64,000 nucleotides of DNA from Paralimibaculum aggregatum (GTDB taxonomy: Bacteria > Pseudomonadota > Alphaproteobacteria > Rhodobacterales > Rhodobacteraceae). A model generated the notes under the pieces. That model made no database searches. It was not told the origin of the DNA and saw nothing but the letters and a program-made list of their open reading frames with translations. Numbering within the stretch: position 1 is the stretch's first letter; every line of letters begins with the position of its first letter. The position numbers and the translations under genes are program-made. The DNA lies in assembly GCF_030270585.1 (NCBI RefSeq), contig NZ_BSYI01000003.1:1-64000 (forward strand), read 5' to 3'. This document shows positions 16,130-25,379 of the stretch, in pieces.

Positions 16130-18376
16130 ATGCCCGATCTTCTTCTCGAGCTCCTCTCCGAGGAAATTCCCGCACGGATGCAGGCGCGCGCCGCCGAGGA
16201 CCTGAAGCGCCTCGTCACCGGCAGCCTCGTCGAGGCCGGGCTCACCTATGCCCATGCCGGTGCCTTCGCCGGCCCGCGCCGGCTGACGCTCTCGCTCACC
16301 GGCGTGGCGGCGCGCACCCCGGACACCCGCGAGGAGCGCAAGGGCCCGCGCGCCGATGCGCCGGAGAAGGCGATCGAGGGCTTCCTGCGCTCCACCGGCC
16401 TCGGCCGCGACGCGCTCGAGGAGCGGCCCGACAAGAAGGGCACCGTGCTCTTCGCGGTGATCGACCGGCCGGGCCGCGCCGCGCCCGCGGTGGTGGCCGA
16501 GGCGGTGGAGGCCGCGGTGCGCGGCTTCCCCTGGCCGAAATCCATGCGCTGGGGCGCCGGTCGGCTGCGCTGGGTGCGGCCGCTGCGCTCGATCCTCTGC
16601 ATCCTCTCCGACGAGGCCGGGGCCGAGATCGTGCCGCTGGAGATCGACGGCATCCGCGCCGGCGACACCACCGTGGGCCACCGGGTGCATGCGCCCGAGC
16701 CGTTCGCCGTCAGCGGCTTCGAGGACTATGCCGCGAAGCTCAAGGCCGCGCATGTGCTGCTCGACCCGGCGGAGCGGCGCGACCTGATCGAGCACGAGGC
16801 CGGCCAGCGCGCCTTTGCCGCCGGCATGGAGCTGGTGCCCGACCGGGCGCTGCTCGACGAGGTCGCCGGGCTGGTCGAATGGCCGGTGCCGCTGATGGGC
16901 GAGATCGCCCCGGATTTCCTCGACCTGCCGGCCGAGGTGCTACAGACCTCGATGCGCGAGCACCAGAAGTTCTTCTCGGTGCGCAACCCGGCCACGGGCC
17001 GCATCGAGCGCTTCGTCACGGTGGCCAACCTCGTCGCCCCCGATGGCGGCGCGGCGATCCTCGCGGGCAACCTGCGGGTGCTCGCGGCGCGGCTCTCGGA
17101 TGCCAAGTTCTTCTGGGAGAACGACCTGCGCAAGGTGGCGGGCCGCGGCGAGCCCGGCATGGCCGAGATGTCGGCGCCGCTGGCCAATGTGGTGTTCCAC
17201 GCCAAGCTCGGCACCCAGGCCGAGCGGATCGCGCGCGTCGCGCGGCTCGCCGCCGAGATCGCCCCGGCGGTCGGCGCCGATGCCGGGCAGGCGGCGCAGG
17301 CGGCGCGGGTCGCCAAGGCCGATCTCGCCTCGGAGATGGTCTACGAGTTCCCCGAGCTGCAGGGCGTGATGGGCCGCTACTATGCCGAGGCGGCGGGCCT
17401 TGCCGGGCCGGTGGCGCAGGCGGCGGAGGAGCATTACCGCCCGCTCGGCCCGTCCGACGCGGTGCCGACCGCGCCGGTCTCGCAGGCGGTGGCGCTGGCC
17501 GACAAGATCGACACGCTCACCGGCTTCTGGGCGATCGGCGAGAAGCCCACCGGGTCGAAGGACCCCTTCGCGCTGCGCCGCGCGGCGCTCGGCATCATCC
17601 GCATCCTGCTCGAGACCGGGCAGCGCCGGCCGCTGTTCCAGATCGCGATCCATGCCTTCAACCGGCATATCGAGGAGATCGCCCGGCGCGACCGCTCGCT
17701 GCTGATCAGCGAGACCGACCTCGCCGCGGCGCTGGCCGATGTCGAGGAGGACATCGTCGCCGCCGCCAGCCGCGTGCTGGCCGAGCGCGTCGAGGCGGCC
17801 GAGGAGGAGGCGCGGCACCACACCGGCATGTCGCTGGTGGCGATGCTCGACCTGATGCGCTTCTTCGAGGACCGGCTCAAGGTCTTCCTGCGCGACCGCG
17901 GCATCCGCCACGACGTGATCGACGCGGTCGCGGCGCGGCCGGACTGGGACGTGCTGGCGCTGCGCGTCGCCAAGGCCGAGGCGCTGCAGGGTTTCCTCGA
18001 CACCGAGGACGGCGCCAACCTGCTGGCCGGCTATCGCCGCGCCTCCAACATCCTCGCCAAGGAGGAGGAGAAGGACGGGGTGGAGTATTCCGGCGCGCCG
18101 GAGATCCGCTTCGCCGAGCAGGCCGAGGAGCGCGCGCTGTTCGCCGCGCTCGATGCCGCCGAGCCGGCGATCGCCGCGGCGCTCGCGGCCGAGGACTTCG
18201 CCAGCGCGATGGGCGAGATGGCGCGGCTGCGCGCGCCGGTCGACGCCTTCTTCGAGGCGGTGCTGGTCAATGCCGAGAACCGGATCGTGCGGCGCAACCG
18301 CCTCTGCCTGCTGAGCCGGGTGCGCCAGGCGATGCGCCAGGTCGCGATCTGGGATGCCATCGAGGGCGGCGCGTGA
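16130..18376 (+). CDS. glyS: glycyl-tRNA synthetase beta subunit
   Basis: A 748-residue GlyRS beta chain. It begins PDLLLELLSEEIPARMQARA, has the conserved FPKSMRW-type segment (GFPWPKSMRWG near 130-140) and MREHQKFFSVRN near 278-289. Further on are an HD-like region (DKIDTLTGFWAIGEKPTGSKDPFALRR) and a C-terminal anticodon-binding DALR-like domain (FFEAVLVNAENRIVRRNRLCLL). Full length for the family. It binds tRNA-Gly and completes the alpha2beta2 enzyme with GlyQ. The GTG start of the next gene overlaps its stop (GTGA). Confidence 0.96.
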   Translation: MPDLLLELLSEEIPARMQARAAEDLKRLVTGSLVEAGLTYAHAGAFAGPRRLTLSLTGVAARTPDTREERKGPRADAPEKAIEGFLRSTGLGRDALEERPDKKGTVLFAVIDRPGRAAPAVVAEAVEAAVRGFPWPKSMRWGAGRLRWVRPLRSILCILSDEAGAEIVPLEIDGIRAGDTTVGHRVHAPEPFAVSGFEDYAAKLKAAHVLLDPAERRDLIEHEAGQRAFAAGMELVPDRALLDEVAGLVEWPVPLMGEIAPDFLDLPAEVLQTSMREHQKFFSVRNPATGRIERFVTVANLVAPDGGAAILAGNLRVLAARLSDAKFFWENDLRKVAGRGEPGMAEMSAPLANVVFHAKLGTQAERIARVARLAAEIAPAVGADAGQAAQAARVAKADLASEMVYEFPELQGVMGRYYAEAAGLAGPVAQAAEEHYRPLGPSDAVPTAPVSQAVALADKIDTLTGFWAIGEKPTGSKDPFALRRAALGIIRILLETGQRRPLFQIAIHAFNRHIEEIARRDRSLLISETDLAAALADVEEDIVAAASRVLAERVEAAEEEARHHTGMSLVAMLDLMRFFEDRLKVFLRDRGIRHDVIDAVAARPDWDVLALRVAKAEALQGFLDTEDGANLLAGYRRASNILAKEEEKDGVEYSGAPEIRFAEQAEERALFAALDAAEPAIAAALAAEDFASAMGEMARLRAPVDAFFEAVLVNAENRIVRRNRLCLLSRVRQAMRQVAIWDAIEGGA

Positions 18377-18873
18377 CCGGCGGGGGGCCGCGCTTCGCCC
18401 GCGATCCGGCGGAGCTCCTGACCCCGGCGCAGCTGGCCGAGCTCTCCGGGCGGGCGTTCCTCGAGGGGATCCGCGACGGCCGCCTGCCGGCGCCGCCGAT
18501 CGCCGAGCCGATGGGGATGCGCCTCGTCGAGGTCGGCGACGGGCGGGTGGTGTTCGAGGGCAGGCCGGGCTTCAGCCACTACAACCCGCTCGGCAGCGTG
18601 CATGGCGGCTGGTTCGGCACGATCCTCGACAGCTGCATGGCCTGCGCCGTGCAGTCGCGCCTGCCGAAGGGGCAGGGCTACACCACGCTGGAATACCGGG
18701 TGAACATCCTGCGCGCGGTGACGGCGGAGACCGGGGTGCTGCGCGCGGTCGGCGAGGCGGTGCGGGTCGGCCGGCGCACCGGCGTCGCCGAGGGGCGGCT
18801 GCTCGACGAGGCGGGCAGGATCTGCGCCACCGGCTCGACGACCTGCCTCGTCTTCGCCATCGAGGAGGCATGA
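18373..18873 (+). CDS. PaaI-like hotdog-fold thioesterase
   Basis: A 166-residue acyl-CoA thioesterase-like protein. The hotdog core contains PLGSVHGGWFGTILDSCMACAV, with the HGG turn of the PaaI group, followed by TTLEYRVNILRAV and GRTGVAEGRLLDEAGRICATGSTTCLV. The GTG start overlaps the glyS stop by four bases, a coupling pattern used repeatedly here. The start depends on that overlap; no earlier in-frame start is better. It likely hydrolyses an aromatic or medium-chain acyl-CoA; the substrate is not predictable. Confidence 0.85.
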   Translation: MTGGGPRFARDPAELLTPAQLAELSGRAFLEGIRDGRLPAPPIAEPMGMRLVEVGDGRVVFEGRPGFSHYNPLGSVHGGWFGTILDSCMACAVQSRLPKGQGYTTLEYRVNILRAVTAETGVLRAVGEAVRVGRRTGVAEGRLLDEAGRICATGSTTCLVFAIEEA

Positions 18874-19157
18874 GCGAGGCGCCGCATATCTGCCTGCGCG
18901 CCCGGATCACCGGCCGGGTGCAGGGGGTCTGGTACCGTGCCTGGACGCGCGAGACCGCGCAGCGCCTCGGCCTCGGCGGCTGGGTGCAGAACCTGCCGGA
19001 CGGCGCGGTGCTGGCGCAGTTCGTCGGCCCCGAGGCGGCGGTCGCGGCGATGATCGAGGCCTGCCGCACCGGCCCGCGGGATGCGCGGGTCGCCGCGGTC
19101 GAGACCGAGCCGGTCGAGCCGGTGCCGCCGCTCGCGGCGTTTCGCATCAACCGCTAG
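18870..19157 (+). CDS. acyP: acylphosphatase
   Basis: A 95-residue acylphosphatase, which hydrolyses carboxyl-phosphate bonds such as acetyl phosphate or 1,3-bisphosphoglycerate. The signature GRVQGVWYRAWT places the catalytic Arg at 23, and Asn41 in GWVQNLPDG is the second catalytic residue. Length is standard. It overlaps the thioesterase stop by ATGA. A GAGGAGG sequence lies just upstream, closer to the ATG than usual. It ends the glyQ-to-acyP run. Confidence 0.93.
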   Translation: MSEAPHICLRARITGRVQGVWYRAWTRETAQRLGLGGWVQNLPDGAVLAQFVGPEAAVAAMIEACRTGPRDARVAAVETEPVEPVPPLAAFRINR

Positions 19158-19242
19158 GCCGCGCCGCGCGCGCCGCTGCACCGGGCGCGCCCGCCCGCCC
19201 ACCCCGCGCCCGGCGCAGCGGCGCGCGCGGCGCGGCGCGGGG

Positions 19243-20298
19243 TCAGAGCGTGAGCTCTTCCGCGCCGAGCGGGGCGAAGGCGGGGGCGACGTAGGCCTCG
19301 TCTGCCTCGGCCAGGGTGGCGGGGGACCAGGCCGGCCGTTCGCCCTTGTCGATGATCGTGGTGCGCACGCCCTCGTAGAAATCCGGCCGGGTCATGCAGA
19401 ACCGGGCGAGGCGGTATTCGAGGGTCATGCAGGCCTCGAAATCGAGCGTCCTGCCCTCGCGGATCTGGCGGAAGGCGAGGCGGGTCGAGCCCGGCGACCT
19501 GGCGAGGATCGCCGCGCGCTGCGCCGCCGACCAGTCGTGCCCGTCGGCCGCCAGCGCCGCGAGGATCGCCTCGACGCTGTCGCCGGCGAAGAGCCGGTCG
19601 ATGCGCGCGCCGTGCTCGGCGAGGATGCTCGGCCCCTCGGGCTCGCGGGCATGCGCCGCGATGGCCCGGTCGAGCGCCTGCGGGTCGGCCGGGTCGAGCG
19701 CCGCCAGCGCGCCGATCAGCGCGTCGAACCGGTCCGACGGCAGGTAGTGGTCGGCGACCCCGGCGCGCACCGCGTCGACCGGCCCGAGCCGGGCGCCGGT
19801 GAGGCCGATCCACATCCCCGTCTCGCCCGGCATCCGCGGCAGGAACCAGGTGCCGCCGACATCGGGAAAGAGGCCGATCCCGGTCTCCGGCATGGCGAAG
19901 CGGGTGCGGTCTCCGGCGATGCGGCGCGCGGCATGGATCGAGACGCCGACGCCGCCGCCCATCACGATGCCGTCGATCAGCGCGACATAGGGCTTGGGAT
20001 AGCGCTTGATCCGCGTGTTCAGGCGGTATTCGTCGGCATAGAAGCCGAAGGTGGCGCGGCCCTGCTCGCCGCCCGGCCGCCCGGTCTCGTAGAGCCAGCG
20101 GATGTCGCCGCCGGCGCAGAAGGCGCGCTCGCCGGCGCCGCGGATCGCCACGAGGCCGATGCGGTCGTCCGCCGCCCAGTCGTCGAGCAGCGCCTGGAGC
20201 GTGCCGACCATGCCGTGGGTGAGCGCGTTGAGCGCCTCCGGCCGGTTCAGGGTGATCAGCCCCAGCCGCCCGCGTATCTCGGTCGCAACATCGGCCAT
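19243..20298 (-). CDS. enoyl-CoA hydratase/isomerase family, 3-hydroxyisobutyryl-CoA hydrolase-like
   Basis: A 351-residue crotonase-fold enzyme. The oxyanion-hole segments are RAFCAGGDIRWLY and MGGGVGVSIHAARRIAG, and it carries FAMPETGIGLFPDVGGTWFLPR, a block characteristic of 3-hydroxyisobutyryl-CoA hydrolases rather than hydratases. Length (about 350) also fits the hydrolase subgroup, with a C-terminal ECH_2 extension. It would release 3-hydroxyisobutyrate from its CoA ester in valine breakdown. It is convergent with acyP and divergent from hemB, without other valine-catabolic genes beside it. Confidence 0.87.
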   Translation of the reverse strand: MADVATEIRGRLGLITLNRPEALNALTHGMVGTLQALLDDWAADDRIGLVAIRGAGERAFCAGGDIRWLYETGRPGGEQGRATFGFYADEYRLNTRIKRYPKPYVALIDGIVMGGGVGVSIHAARRIAGDRTRFAMPETGIGLFPDVGGTWFLPRMPGETGMWIGLTGARLGPVDAVRAGVADHYLPSDRFDALIGALAALDPADPQALDRAIAAHAREPEGPSILAEHGARIDRLFAGDSVEAILAALAADGHDWSAAQRAAILARSPGSTRLAFRQIREGRTLDFEACMTLEYRLARFCMTRPDFYEGVRTTIIDKGERPAWSPATLAEADEAYVAPAFAPLGAEELTL

Positions 20299-20411
20299 CG
20301 CGCTTGCCTCCCTCGCCTCGCCATGCTTGTGTCGCCGGCAGATCGCGCCCCCCCATCGCCCCGGATCCGGGCAGGCGTGCCGTGCATGAGGACTTAAGAG
20401 GAAGCGTGCGG

Positions 20412-21401
20412 ATGCTGCAACCCGCCCCGTTCCCGATGAGCCGGCCGCGCCGGCTGCGCCGGGCTCCCTGGATGCGTGCCCTGGTGGCCGAGACCCGCCT
20501 GGCGCCGTCGGACCTGATCTGGCCCTGCTTCGTGATCGAGGGACAGGATGCCGCAGAGCCCGTCGCCGCGATGCCCGGCGTCGAGCGGCTGAGCATCGAC
20601 CGGCTGGTGCGCGCGGCGGAGCGGGCGGCGCGGCTCGGCATCCCGGCGATCGCGATCTTTCCCTATACCGACCCGGCGCGGAAGACCGCCGAATGCGAGG
20701 AGGCCTGGAACCCGGAGAACCTCGTCTGCCGCGCGACCCGGGCGGTGAAGGCGGCGGTGCCGGAGGTCGGCGTGATGCTCGACGTGGCGCTCGACCCCTA
20801 CAACGCGCTCGGCCATGACGGCATCGTGCGCGGCGAGGAGATCCTCAACGACGAGACGCTGGCGGCGCTGGAGAAGCAGACGCTGGCGCAGGCCGAGGCC
20901 GGGGCCGACATCCTCGGGCCGTCGGACATGATGGACGGCCGGGTGGCACGGATGCGCATGGCGCTGGAGCGCGAGGGCCACAGCAATGTCGCGATCATGA
21001 CCTATGCGGCGAAATATGCGAGCGCCTTCTACGGCCCGTTCCGCGAGGCGGTGGGCTCCGGCGGCGCGCTGGTCGGCGACAAGAAGACCTACCAGATGGA
21101 CCCGGCGAATTCCGAGGAGGCGCTGCGCGAGGTGGCGGCCGACATCGCCGAGGGCGCCGACATGGTGATGGTCAAGCCGGGGATGCCCTATCTCGACATC
21201 TGCCGGCGGGTGGCGGAGACCGGCACGCCGACCTTCGCCTACCAGGTCTCCGGCGAGTATGCGATGCTGCGCGGCGCCATCGACAATGGCTGGCTCGCCG
21301 GCAGCTGCGTGCCCGAGAGCCTGATGGCCTTCAAGCGCGCCGGCTGCGCAGGGGTGCTGAGCTATTTCGCGCTCGAGGTCGCGGAGGCGCTGGCGGGCTG
21401 A
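20412..21401 (+). CDS. hemB: delta-aminolevulinic acid dehydratase (porphobilinogen synthase)
   Basis: A 329-residue enzyme joining two 5-aminolevulinates into porphobilinogen for haem and related tetrapyrroles. The two active-site lysines lie in MTYAAKYASAFYGPFR and VMVKPGMPYLD. The metal-site region reads DVALDPYNALGHDG, the Asp-rich form of Mg-dependent alphaproteobacterial and plant enzymes, not the Cys-rich Zn form. The ATG at 20412 was chosen over upstream in-frame codons because GAGGAAG precedes it by about 8 nt and the family N terminus (RRLRRAPWMRALVAETRL) follows soon after. Single gene, divergent from the crotonase gene. Confidence 0.96.
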   Translation: MLQPAPFPMSRPRRLRRAPWMRALVAETRLAPSDLIWPCFVIEGQDAAEPVAAMPGVERLSIDRLVRAAERAARLGIPAIAIFPYTDPARKTAECEEAWNPENLVCRATRAVKAAVPEVGVMLDVALDPYNALGHDGIVRGEEILNDETLAALEKQTLAQAEAGADILGPSDMMDGRVARMRMALEREGHSNVAIMTYAAKYASAFYGPFREAVGSGGALVGDKKTYQMDPANSEEALREVAADIAEGADMVMVKPGMPYLDICRRVAETGTPTFAYQVSGEYAMLRGAIDNGWLAGSCVPESLMAFKRAGCAGVLSYFALEVAEALAG

Positions 21402-21430
21402 CCGCGGCGCCGGGACGGGGAGAGATCCTG

Positions 21431-22570
21431 ATGCGCTGGATGGCGGCGGCACTGATGGCGCTGGCGGCGGCGGTGGCGGCGATGGCCATGGCGCTGAGCG
21501 ACGGCCCGCCTGAGCGGGCGGATGCGCTGCCGAGCTCGGCCGGGCCGCTGGCGGTGCGCCGCGTCGCCGGGCCGTTCGAGCATCCCTGGGGCCTCGCCTT
21601 CCTGCCCGATGGCGCGATGCTGGTGACCGAGCGCCAGGGCCGGCTCTGGCGGGTCGGCGCGGATGGCGCGAAGACCGAGGTGGCCGGGCTGCCGCCGGTC
21701 GAGGAGGACGGCCAGGGCGGGCTGCTCGACGTGCTCGCCGCGCGCGACTTCGCCGCGACCCGCGAGATCTTCCTGACCTATGCCGCGCCGGACCCGGCGG
21801 GCTCGCGCACCACGCTGGCGGCGGCGCGGCTGGCCGCGGCCGGCGACCGGCTCGAGGATCTCAGGGTGCTGTTCGAACAGACGCCGCCGGTACGTTCGGG
21901 CCGGCATTTCGGCAGCCGTGTGGTGGAAGGTTCGGACGGAACCCTCTTCGTCACCGTGGGCGACCGGGGCGACCCGCCGAACGCGCAGGACCCGGCCCGC
22001 AGCATCGGCAAGGTGCTGCGCGTCGCGCGCGACGGCTCGGTGCCGGCGGACAACCCCTTCGCCGGCACCCCCGGCACGCGGCCGGAGATCTGGTCGCTCG
22101 GCCACCGCAACCCGCAGGGCATGGCGCTGGATGCCGAGGGCCGGCTCTGGACCGTGGAGCACGGCGCCCGCGGCGGCGACGAGATCAACCGCCCGGAAGC
22201 CGGGCGCAACTATGGCTGGCCGCGGATCTCCTACGGCACGCATTACTCCGGCGCGGCGTTCCCGGGCAGCGCGGCACCGGGGCTCGAGCAGCCGGTCTAC
22301 TACTGGGACCCCTCGATCGCGCCCTCGGGGATGGTGGTCTATTCCGGGCGGCTCTGGCCGGAATGGGCCGGCGACATCTTCGTCGGCGCGCTGAAGTTCC
22401 GGCTGCTGGCGCGGCTCGACCGCGAGGGCGACCGGATCACCGGCGAGGAGCGGCTCTTCAAGGAGCTGTTCGGGCGCATCCGCGATGTCCGCGAGGGGCC
22501 GGACGGCGCGCTCTGGTTCCTCACCGACGAGGACGATGGCGGGCTCTACCGCGTCACCCCGGCGCGCTGA
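21431..22570 (+). CDS. PQQ-dependent aldose sugar dehydrogenase family protein
   Basis: A 379-residue secreted beta-propeller of the soluble glucose dehydrogenase/YliI (Asd) family. A hydrophobic N-terminal signal (about 1-23) precedes FEHPWGLAFLPDGAMLVTERQGRLW. Further blocks are GRHFGSRVVEGSDGTLFVTVGDRG, GHRNPQGMALDAEGRLWTVEHGARGGDEIN and YWDPSIAPSGMVVYSG. It would oxidise aldoses in the periplasm with PQQ, although no PQQ synthesis genes are in the window. It starts 29 nt after hemB. A tandem-repeat array begins about 70 nt after its stop. Confidence 0.9.
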   Translation: MRWMAAALMALAAAVAAMAMALSDGPPERADALPSSAGPLAVRRVAGPFEHPWGLAFLPDGAMLVTERQGRLWRVGADGAKTEVAGLPPVEEDGQGGLLDVLAARDFAATREIFLTYAAPDPAGSRTTLAAARLAAAGDRLEDLRVLFEQTPPVRSGRHFGSRVVEGSDGTLFVTVGDRGDPPNAQDPARSIGKVLRVARDGSVPADNPFAGTPGTRPEIWSLGHRNPQGMALDAEGRLWTVEHGARGGDEINRPEAGRNYGWPRISYGTHYSGAAFPGSAAPGLEQPVYYWDPSIAPSGMVVYSGRLWPEWAGDIFVGALKFRLLARLDREGDRITGEERLFKELFGRIRDVREGPDGALWFLTDEDDGGLYRVTPAR

Positions 22571-22638
22571 CCCCCGCGATGTACGGCGCCATGCCGGAGC
22601 CGCGCGAACGGCCTGGCGCCACCGCGCGGCGGCGCCTT

Positions 22639-23109
22639 GCGCAGCCGCGCAGGGGCTCTGCGGCGCCACGCATGGGGCTTGGCGCAGCAGCGCGGGGACT
22701 TGGCGCAGCCGTGCGAGGGCCTTTGCGCCGCCGCGCGGGGCCTGGCGCAGCCGCGCGAGGGGCTTTGCACCGCCGCGAGGGGCTTTGCGCAGCCGCGGAT
22801 CGGGCTTGGCGCAGCCGCGCGGGGGCATTGTGCAGCCGCGCGGGGTCTGTGCGTAGCCGCGCGAGGGGCTTTGCGCAGCCGTGCGGCGGGCGTTGCTCAG
22901 CCGCGCAGGGGCTCTGCCGCGCCATGCATGGGGCTTTGAGCAGCCGCGCGGGGGCTTTGCACAGCCGCGCGGGGGCCTGTGTGCAGCCACGCATGGGGCT
23001 ATGCGCAGCCGCGCGGGGGCCTTGCGCAGCCACGCATGGGCCTTTGCGCAGCCGCGCATGGGGCATTGTGCAGCCGCGCGGTGGGGCTTGGCGCGGCCGC
23101 GGGGCGGGG
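22639..23109. repeat. array of about 22 degenerate 20-23 bp tandem repeats
   Basis: Head-to-tail units fill the gap between the sugar dehydrogenase and the aminotransferase. The consensus is GCGCAGCCGCGC followed by GGGGGCTTT (21 nt). Common variants have GCATGG after the CCGC/CCAC block, or GTGCAG or GCACAG at the start. Units vary in length by one or two bases, so no frame is kept throughout; the open frames that cross it give Ala/Arg/Gly/Pro-rich translations on both strands with no ribosome site. There are no spacers, so this is not CRISPR. I see no dyad within a unit strong enough for a classical REP. Function unknown. Confidence 0.9.
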
Positions 23110-23122
23110 ATAGGTTGATCGG

Positions 23123-24265
23123 ATGAGCAGACCTCCCTTTGCGCCCCTGGTGGCGGGCCTTCCGGCCACCGTCCCCTTCGTCGGGCCCGAACAGCAGGAG
23201 CGCGAGCGCGGCCGGCCCTTCGCCGCGCGCCTCGGCGCCAACGAGAGCGGCTTCGGCCCCTCGCCGCGCGCGGTCGCGGCGATGCAGGCGGCGGCCGCCG
23301 GCATGTGGCGCTATTGCGACCCGCAATCGGCCGATCTCAAGGCGGCGCTGGCGGCGCATCACGGGATCGACCCGGCGGCGATCCTGGTCGGCGAGGGGAT
23401 CGACGGGCTGCTCGGCCTCACCGTGCGGCTCTTCGTGGCACCGGGCGATGCGGTGGTGACCTCCGCCGGCGCCTACCCGACCTTCAACTACCACGTCGCC
23501 GGCTATGGCGGGCGGCTGGTGACGCGGCCCTATCGCGCCGACCGCGAGGACGTGACCGCGCTCGCCGAGGCGGCCCGGTCCTCCGGCGCGCGGCTGGTCT
23601 ATCTCGCCAACCCGGACAACCCGATGGGCAGCTGGCACGGGCAGGAGGCGATCGCGGCGCTGCTCGACGCGCTGCCGGAGGGCTGCCTGCTCTGCCTCGA
23701 CGAGGCCTATGTCGAGCTCGCGCCCGAGGGCACCGCGCCGGACTGGAACATCGAGGACACCCGCCTGATCCGCTTCCGCACCTTCTCCAAGGCGCAGGGG
23801 CTGGCCGGGCTGCGCATCGGCTATGCCGTCGGGCACCCGGAGCTGATCGCCGGCTATGACCGGATCCGCAACCATTTCGGCGTCAACGCGATGGCCCAGG
23901 CGGCGGCGCTGGCGGCGCTGGAGGACCCGGGCCATCTCGCGGCGGTGCGCGCGGCGGTGGCCGACTGCCGGCTCCGCATCGGCGCCATCGCGGCGGCCAA
24001 CGGGCTCGCCGCGCTGCCCTCGGCGACGAATTTCGTCGCCATCGACTGCGGCCATGACGGCGCCTTCGCGCGGGCGGTGCTGGCCGGGCTGCTGGCGCGC
24101 GACATCTTCGTGCGGATGCCGGGGGTGGCGCCGCTCGACCGCTGCATCCGGGTCAGCTGCGCGCCGGAGCGCGAGATCGACCTGTTCCAGGCGGCGCTGC
24201 CGGGGGCGCTGGAGGCGGCCCGGGCGACGGTCTGCACCGGCGGCTCGCTGGCCGACTGCGACTGA
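23123..24265 (+). CDS. PLP-dependent aminotransferase, histidinol-phosphate aminotransferase-like
   Basis: A 380-residue fold-type-I aminotransferase. It has the HisC-like ANESGFGPSP start, VGEGIDGLLGLTVRLF, YLANPDNPMGSW (Asn contacting the PLP ring), CLDEAYVEL (Asp binding the pyridine nitrogen), and RTFSKAQGLAGLRIGY with Lys223 as Schiff-base lysine. It resembles HisC and related class I/II enzymes but is not in a his operon, so the substrate may differ. The first base lies 13 nt after the repeat array. The sulfotransferase follows after 25 nt. Confidence 0.86.
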   Translation: MSRPPFAPLVAGLPATVPFVGPEQQERERGRPFAARLGANESGFGPSPRAVAAMQAAAAGMWRYCDPQSADLKAALAAHHGIDPAAILVGEGIDGLLGLTVRLFVAPGDAVVTSAGAYPTFNYHVAGYGGRLVTRPYRADREDVTALAEAARSSGARLVYLANPDNPMGSWHGQEAIAALLDALPEGCLLCLDEAYVELAPEGTAPDWNIEDTRLIRFRTFSKAQGLAGLRIGYAVGHPELIAGYDRIRNHFGVNAMAQAAALAALEDPGHLAAVRAAVADCRLRIGAIAAANGLAALPSATNFVAIDCGHDGAFARAVLAGLLARDIFVRMPGVAPLDRCIRVSCAPEREIDLFQAALPGALEAARATVCTGGSLADCD

Positions 24266-24290
24266 GCGAAGCGAACGGCGGGGAGAGAGC

Positions 24291-25379
24291 ATGGCGCATC
24301 CGTTGAGCGGCGCCGATCCGGACACGCTCGCCCGCGTCTTCGCGGCCGGCGGGCGGCCGGACCGGTGGGGCCAGGCGCTCGGCATCTGGGGCGCGGCGCT
24401 GGCCCGTGCGCCGCTGTCCGGGCTCGAGGCGCTGCTGCTGGCCGGCCGGCTGCCGAAGGCGGACGAGATCGCGCCGCCGGTGTTCATCCTCGGGCACTGG
24501 CGCTCGGGCACCACGCATCTCTACAACACGCTGGTGCATGGCGGCTTCGGCTATGTGCCGCCGCTCGCCACCGGCCTGCCCTGGGACATGTTCGGCCTCG
24601 CCCGCGCGCTGCGCCCGCTGCTCGAGCGCCAGCTGCCCGAGACCCGCTACATCGACGCGATCCCGGTCACCCCGACCTCGCCGCAGGAGGACGAGATCGC
24701 GGTCGCCAACATGTCGCCGCTGTCGTTCTATCACGGCATCTACTTCCCCCGCGCCTTCGACCGGCTGATCGACCGCGGGCTGTTCTTCGACGGCTGCTCG
24801 GCGGAGGAGATCGCCGCCTGGGAGCGGCGCTTCACCTATCTGATGCGCAAGCTCGCGCTCGACCAGGGCGCGCGGCTGATGATCAAGAACCCGGTCTACA
24901 CCGCCCGCCCGGCCCGGCTGGCGCGGATGTTCCCGGGGGCGAAGTTCGTGCATATCCACCGCAGCCCGTTCGACGTCTTCCTCTCGATGCGCAACTTCTA
25001 CGACAGGCTGCTGGCCGAGTTCGCGCTGCAGGACGTGCCGGAGGGCATCGACATCGACGCCACGATCCTGCGCGTCTATGCCCGGATGATGGCGTCCTTC
25101 GACGCGGAGACCGCGGGCTGGGACCGGCCGGACTTCGTCGAGCTGCCCTACGACCTGCTCGACGAGCGCCCGATGGAGGCGCTGGCGCGGATCTACGAGG
25201 CGCTGGAGCTGCCGGGCTTCGCCGCGGCCGAGCCGCGCTTCGCCGCCTATCTCGAGAGCGTGCGGAGCTTTCGCAAGAACGCCTTCCGCGGCGACCGCGC
25301 GGCGGTCGAGAAGGTCTCCGCCGCCTGCGCGCCCTGGATCGAGCGCTGGGGCTACGGCGTGCCGGAGCCGGCCGCGTGA
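24291..25379 (+). CDS. sulfotransferase family protein
   Basis: A 362-residue PAPS-dependent sulfotransferase-like protein. The 5'-phosphosulfate loop is FILGHWRSGTTHLYNTL, with the family's SGTT, near 63-79. The 3'-phosphate-binding segment is AKFVHIHRSPFDVFLS near 218-233. A long C-terminal helical region follows (YLESVRSFRKNAF). The ATG is preceded by GGGGAGAG 3-10 nt upstream. It overlaps the next gene by GTGA and may be co-transcribed with the aminotransferase before it. The acceptor (sugar, lipid or small molecule) is unknown. Confidence 0.85.
   Translation: MAHPLSGADPDTLARVFAAGGRPDRWGQALGIWGAALARAPLSGLEALLLAGRLPKADEIAPPVFILGHWRSGTTHLYNTLVHGGFGYVPPLATGLPWDMFGLARALRPLLERQLPETRYIDAIPVTPTSPQEDEIAVANMSPLSFYHGIYFPRAFDRLIDRGLFFDGCSAEEIAAWERRFTYLMRKLALDQGARLMIKNPVYTARPARLARMFPGAKFVHIHRSPFDVFLSMRNFYDRLLAEFALQDVPEGIDIDATILRVYARMMASFDAETAGWDRPDFVELPYDLLDERPMEALARIYEALELPGFAAAEPRFAAYLESVRSFRKNAFRGDRAAVEKVSAACAPWIERWGYGVPEPAA

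Noticed and set aside
22639-23109. CRISPR array
   Set aside because: Units are adjacent without unique spacers and vary in sequence and length.
21362-24514. 1,050-codon minus-strand frame across the first repeat array
   Set aside because: It runs opposite hisC-like and sugar dehydrogenase genes and through the tandem array. No domain or start signal is present.
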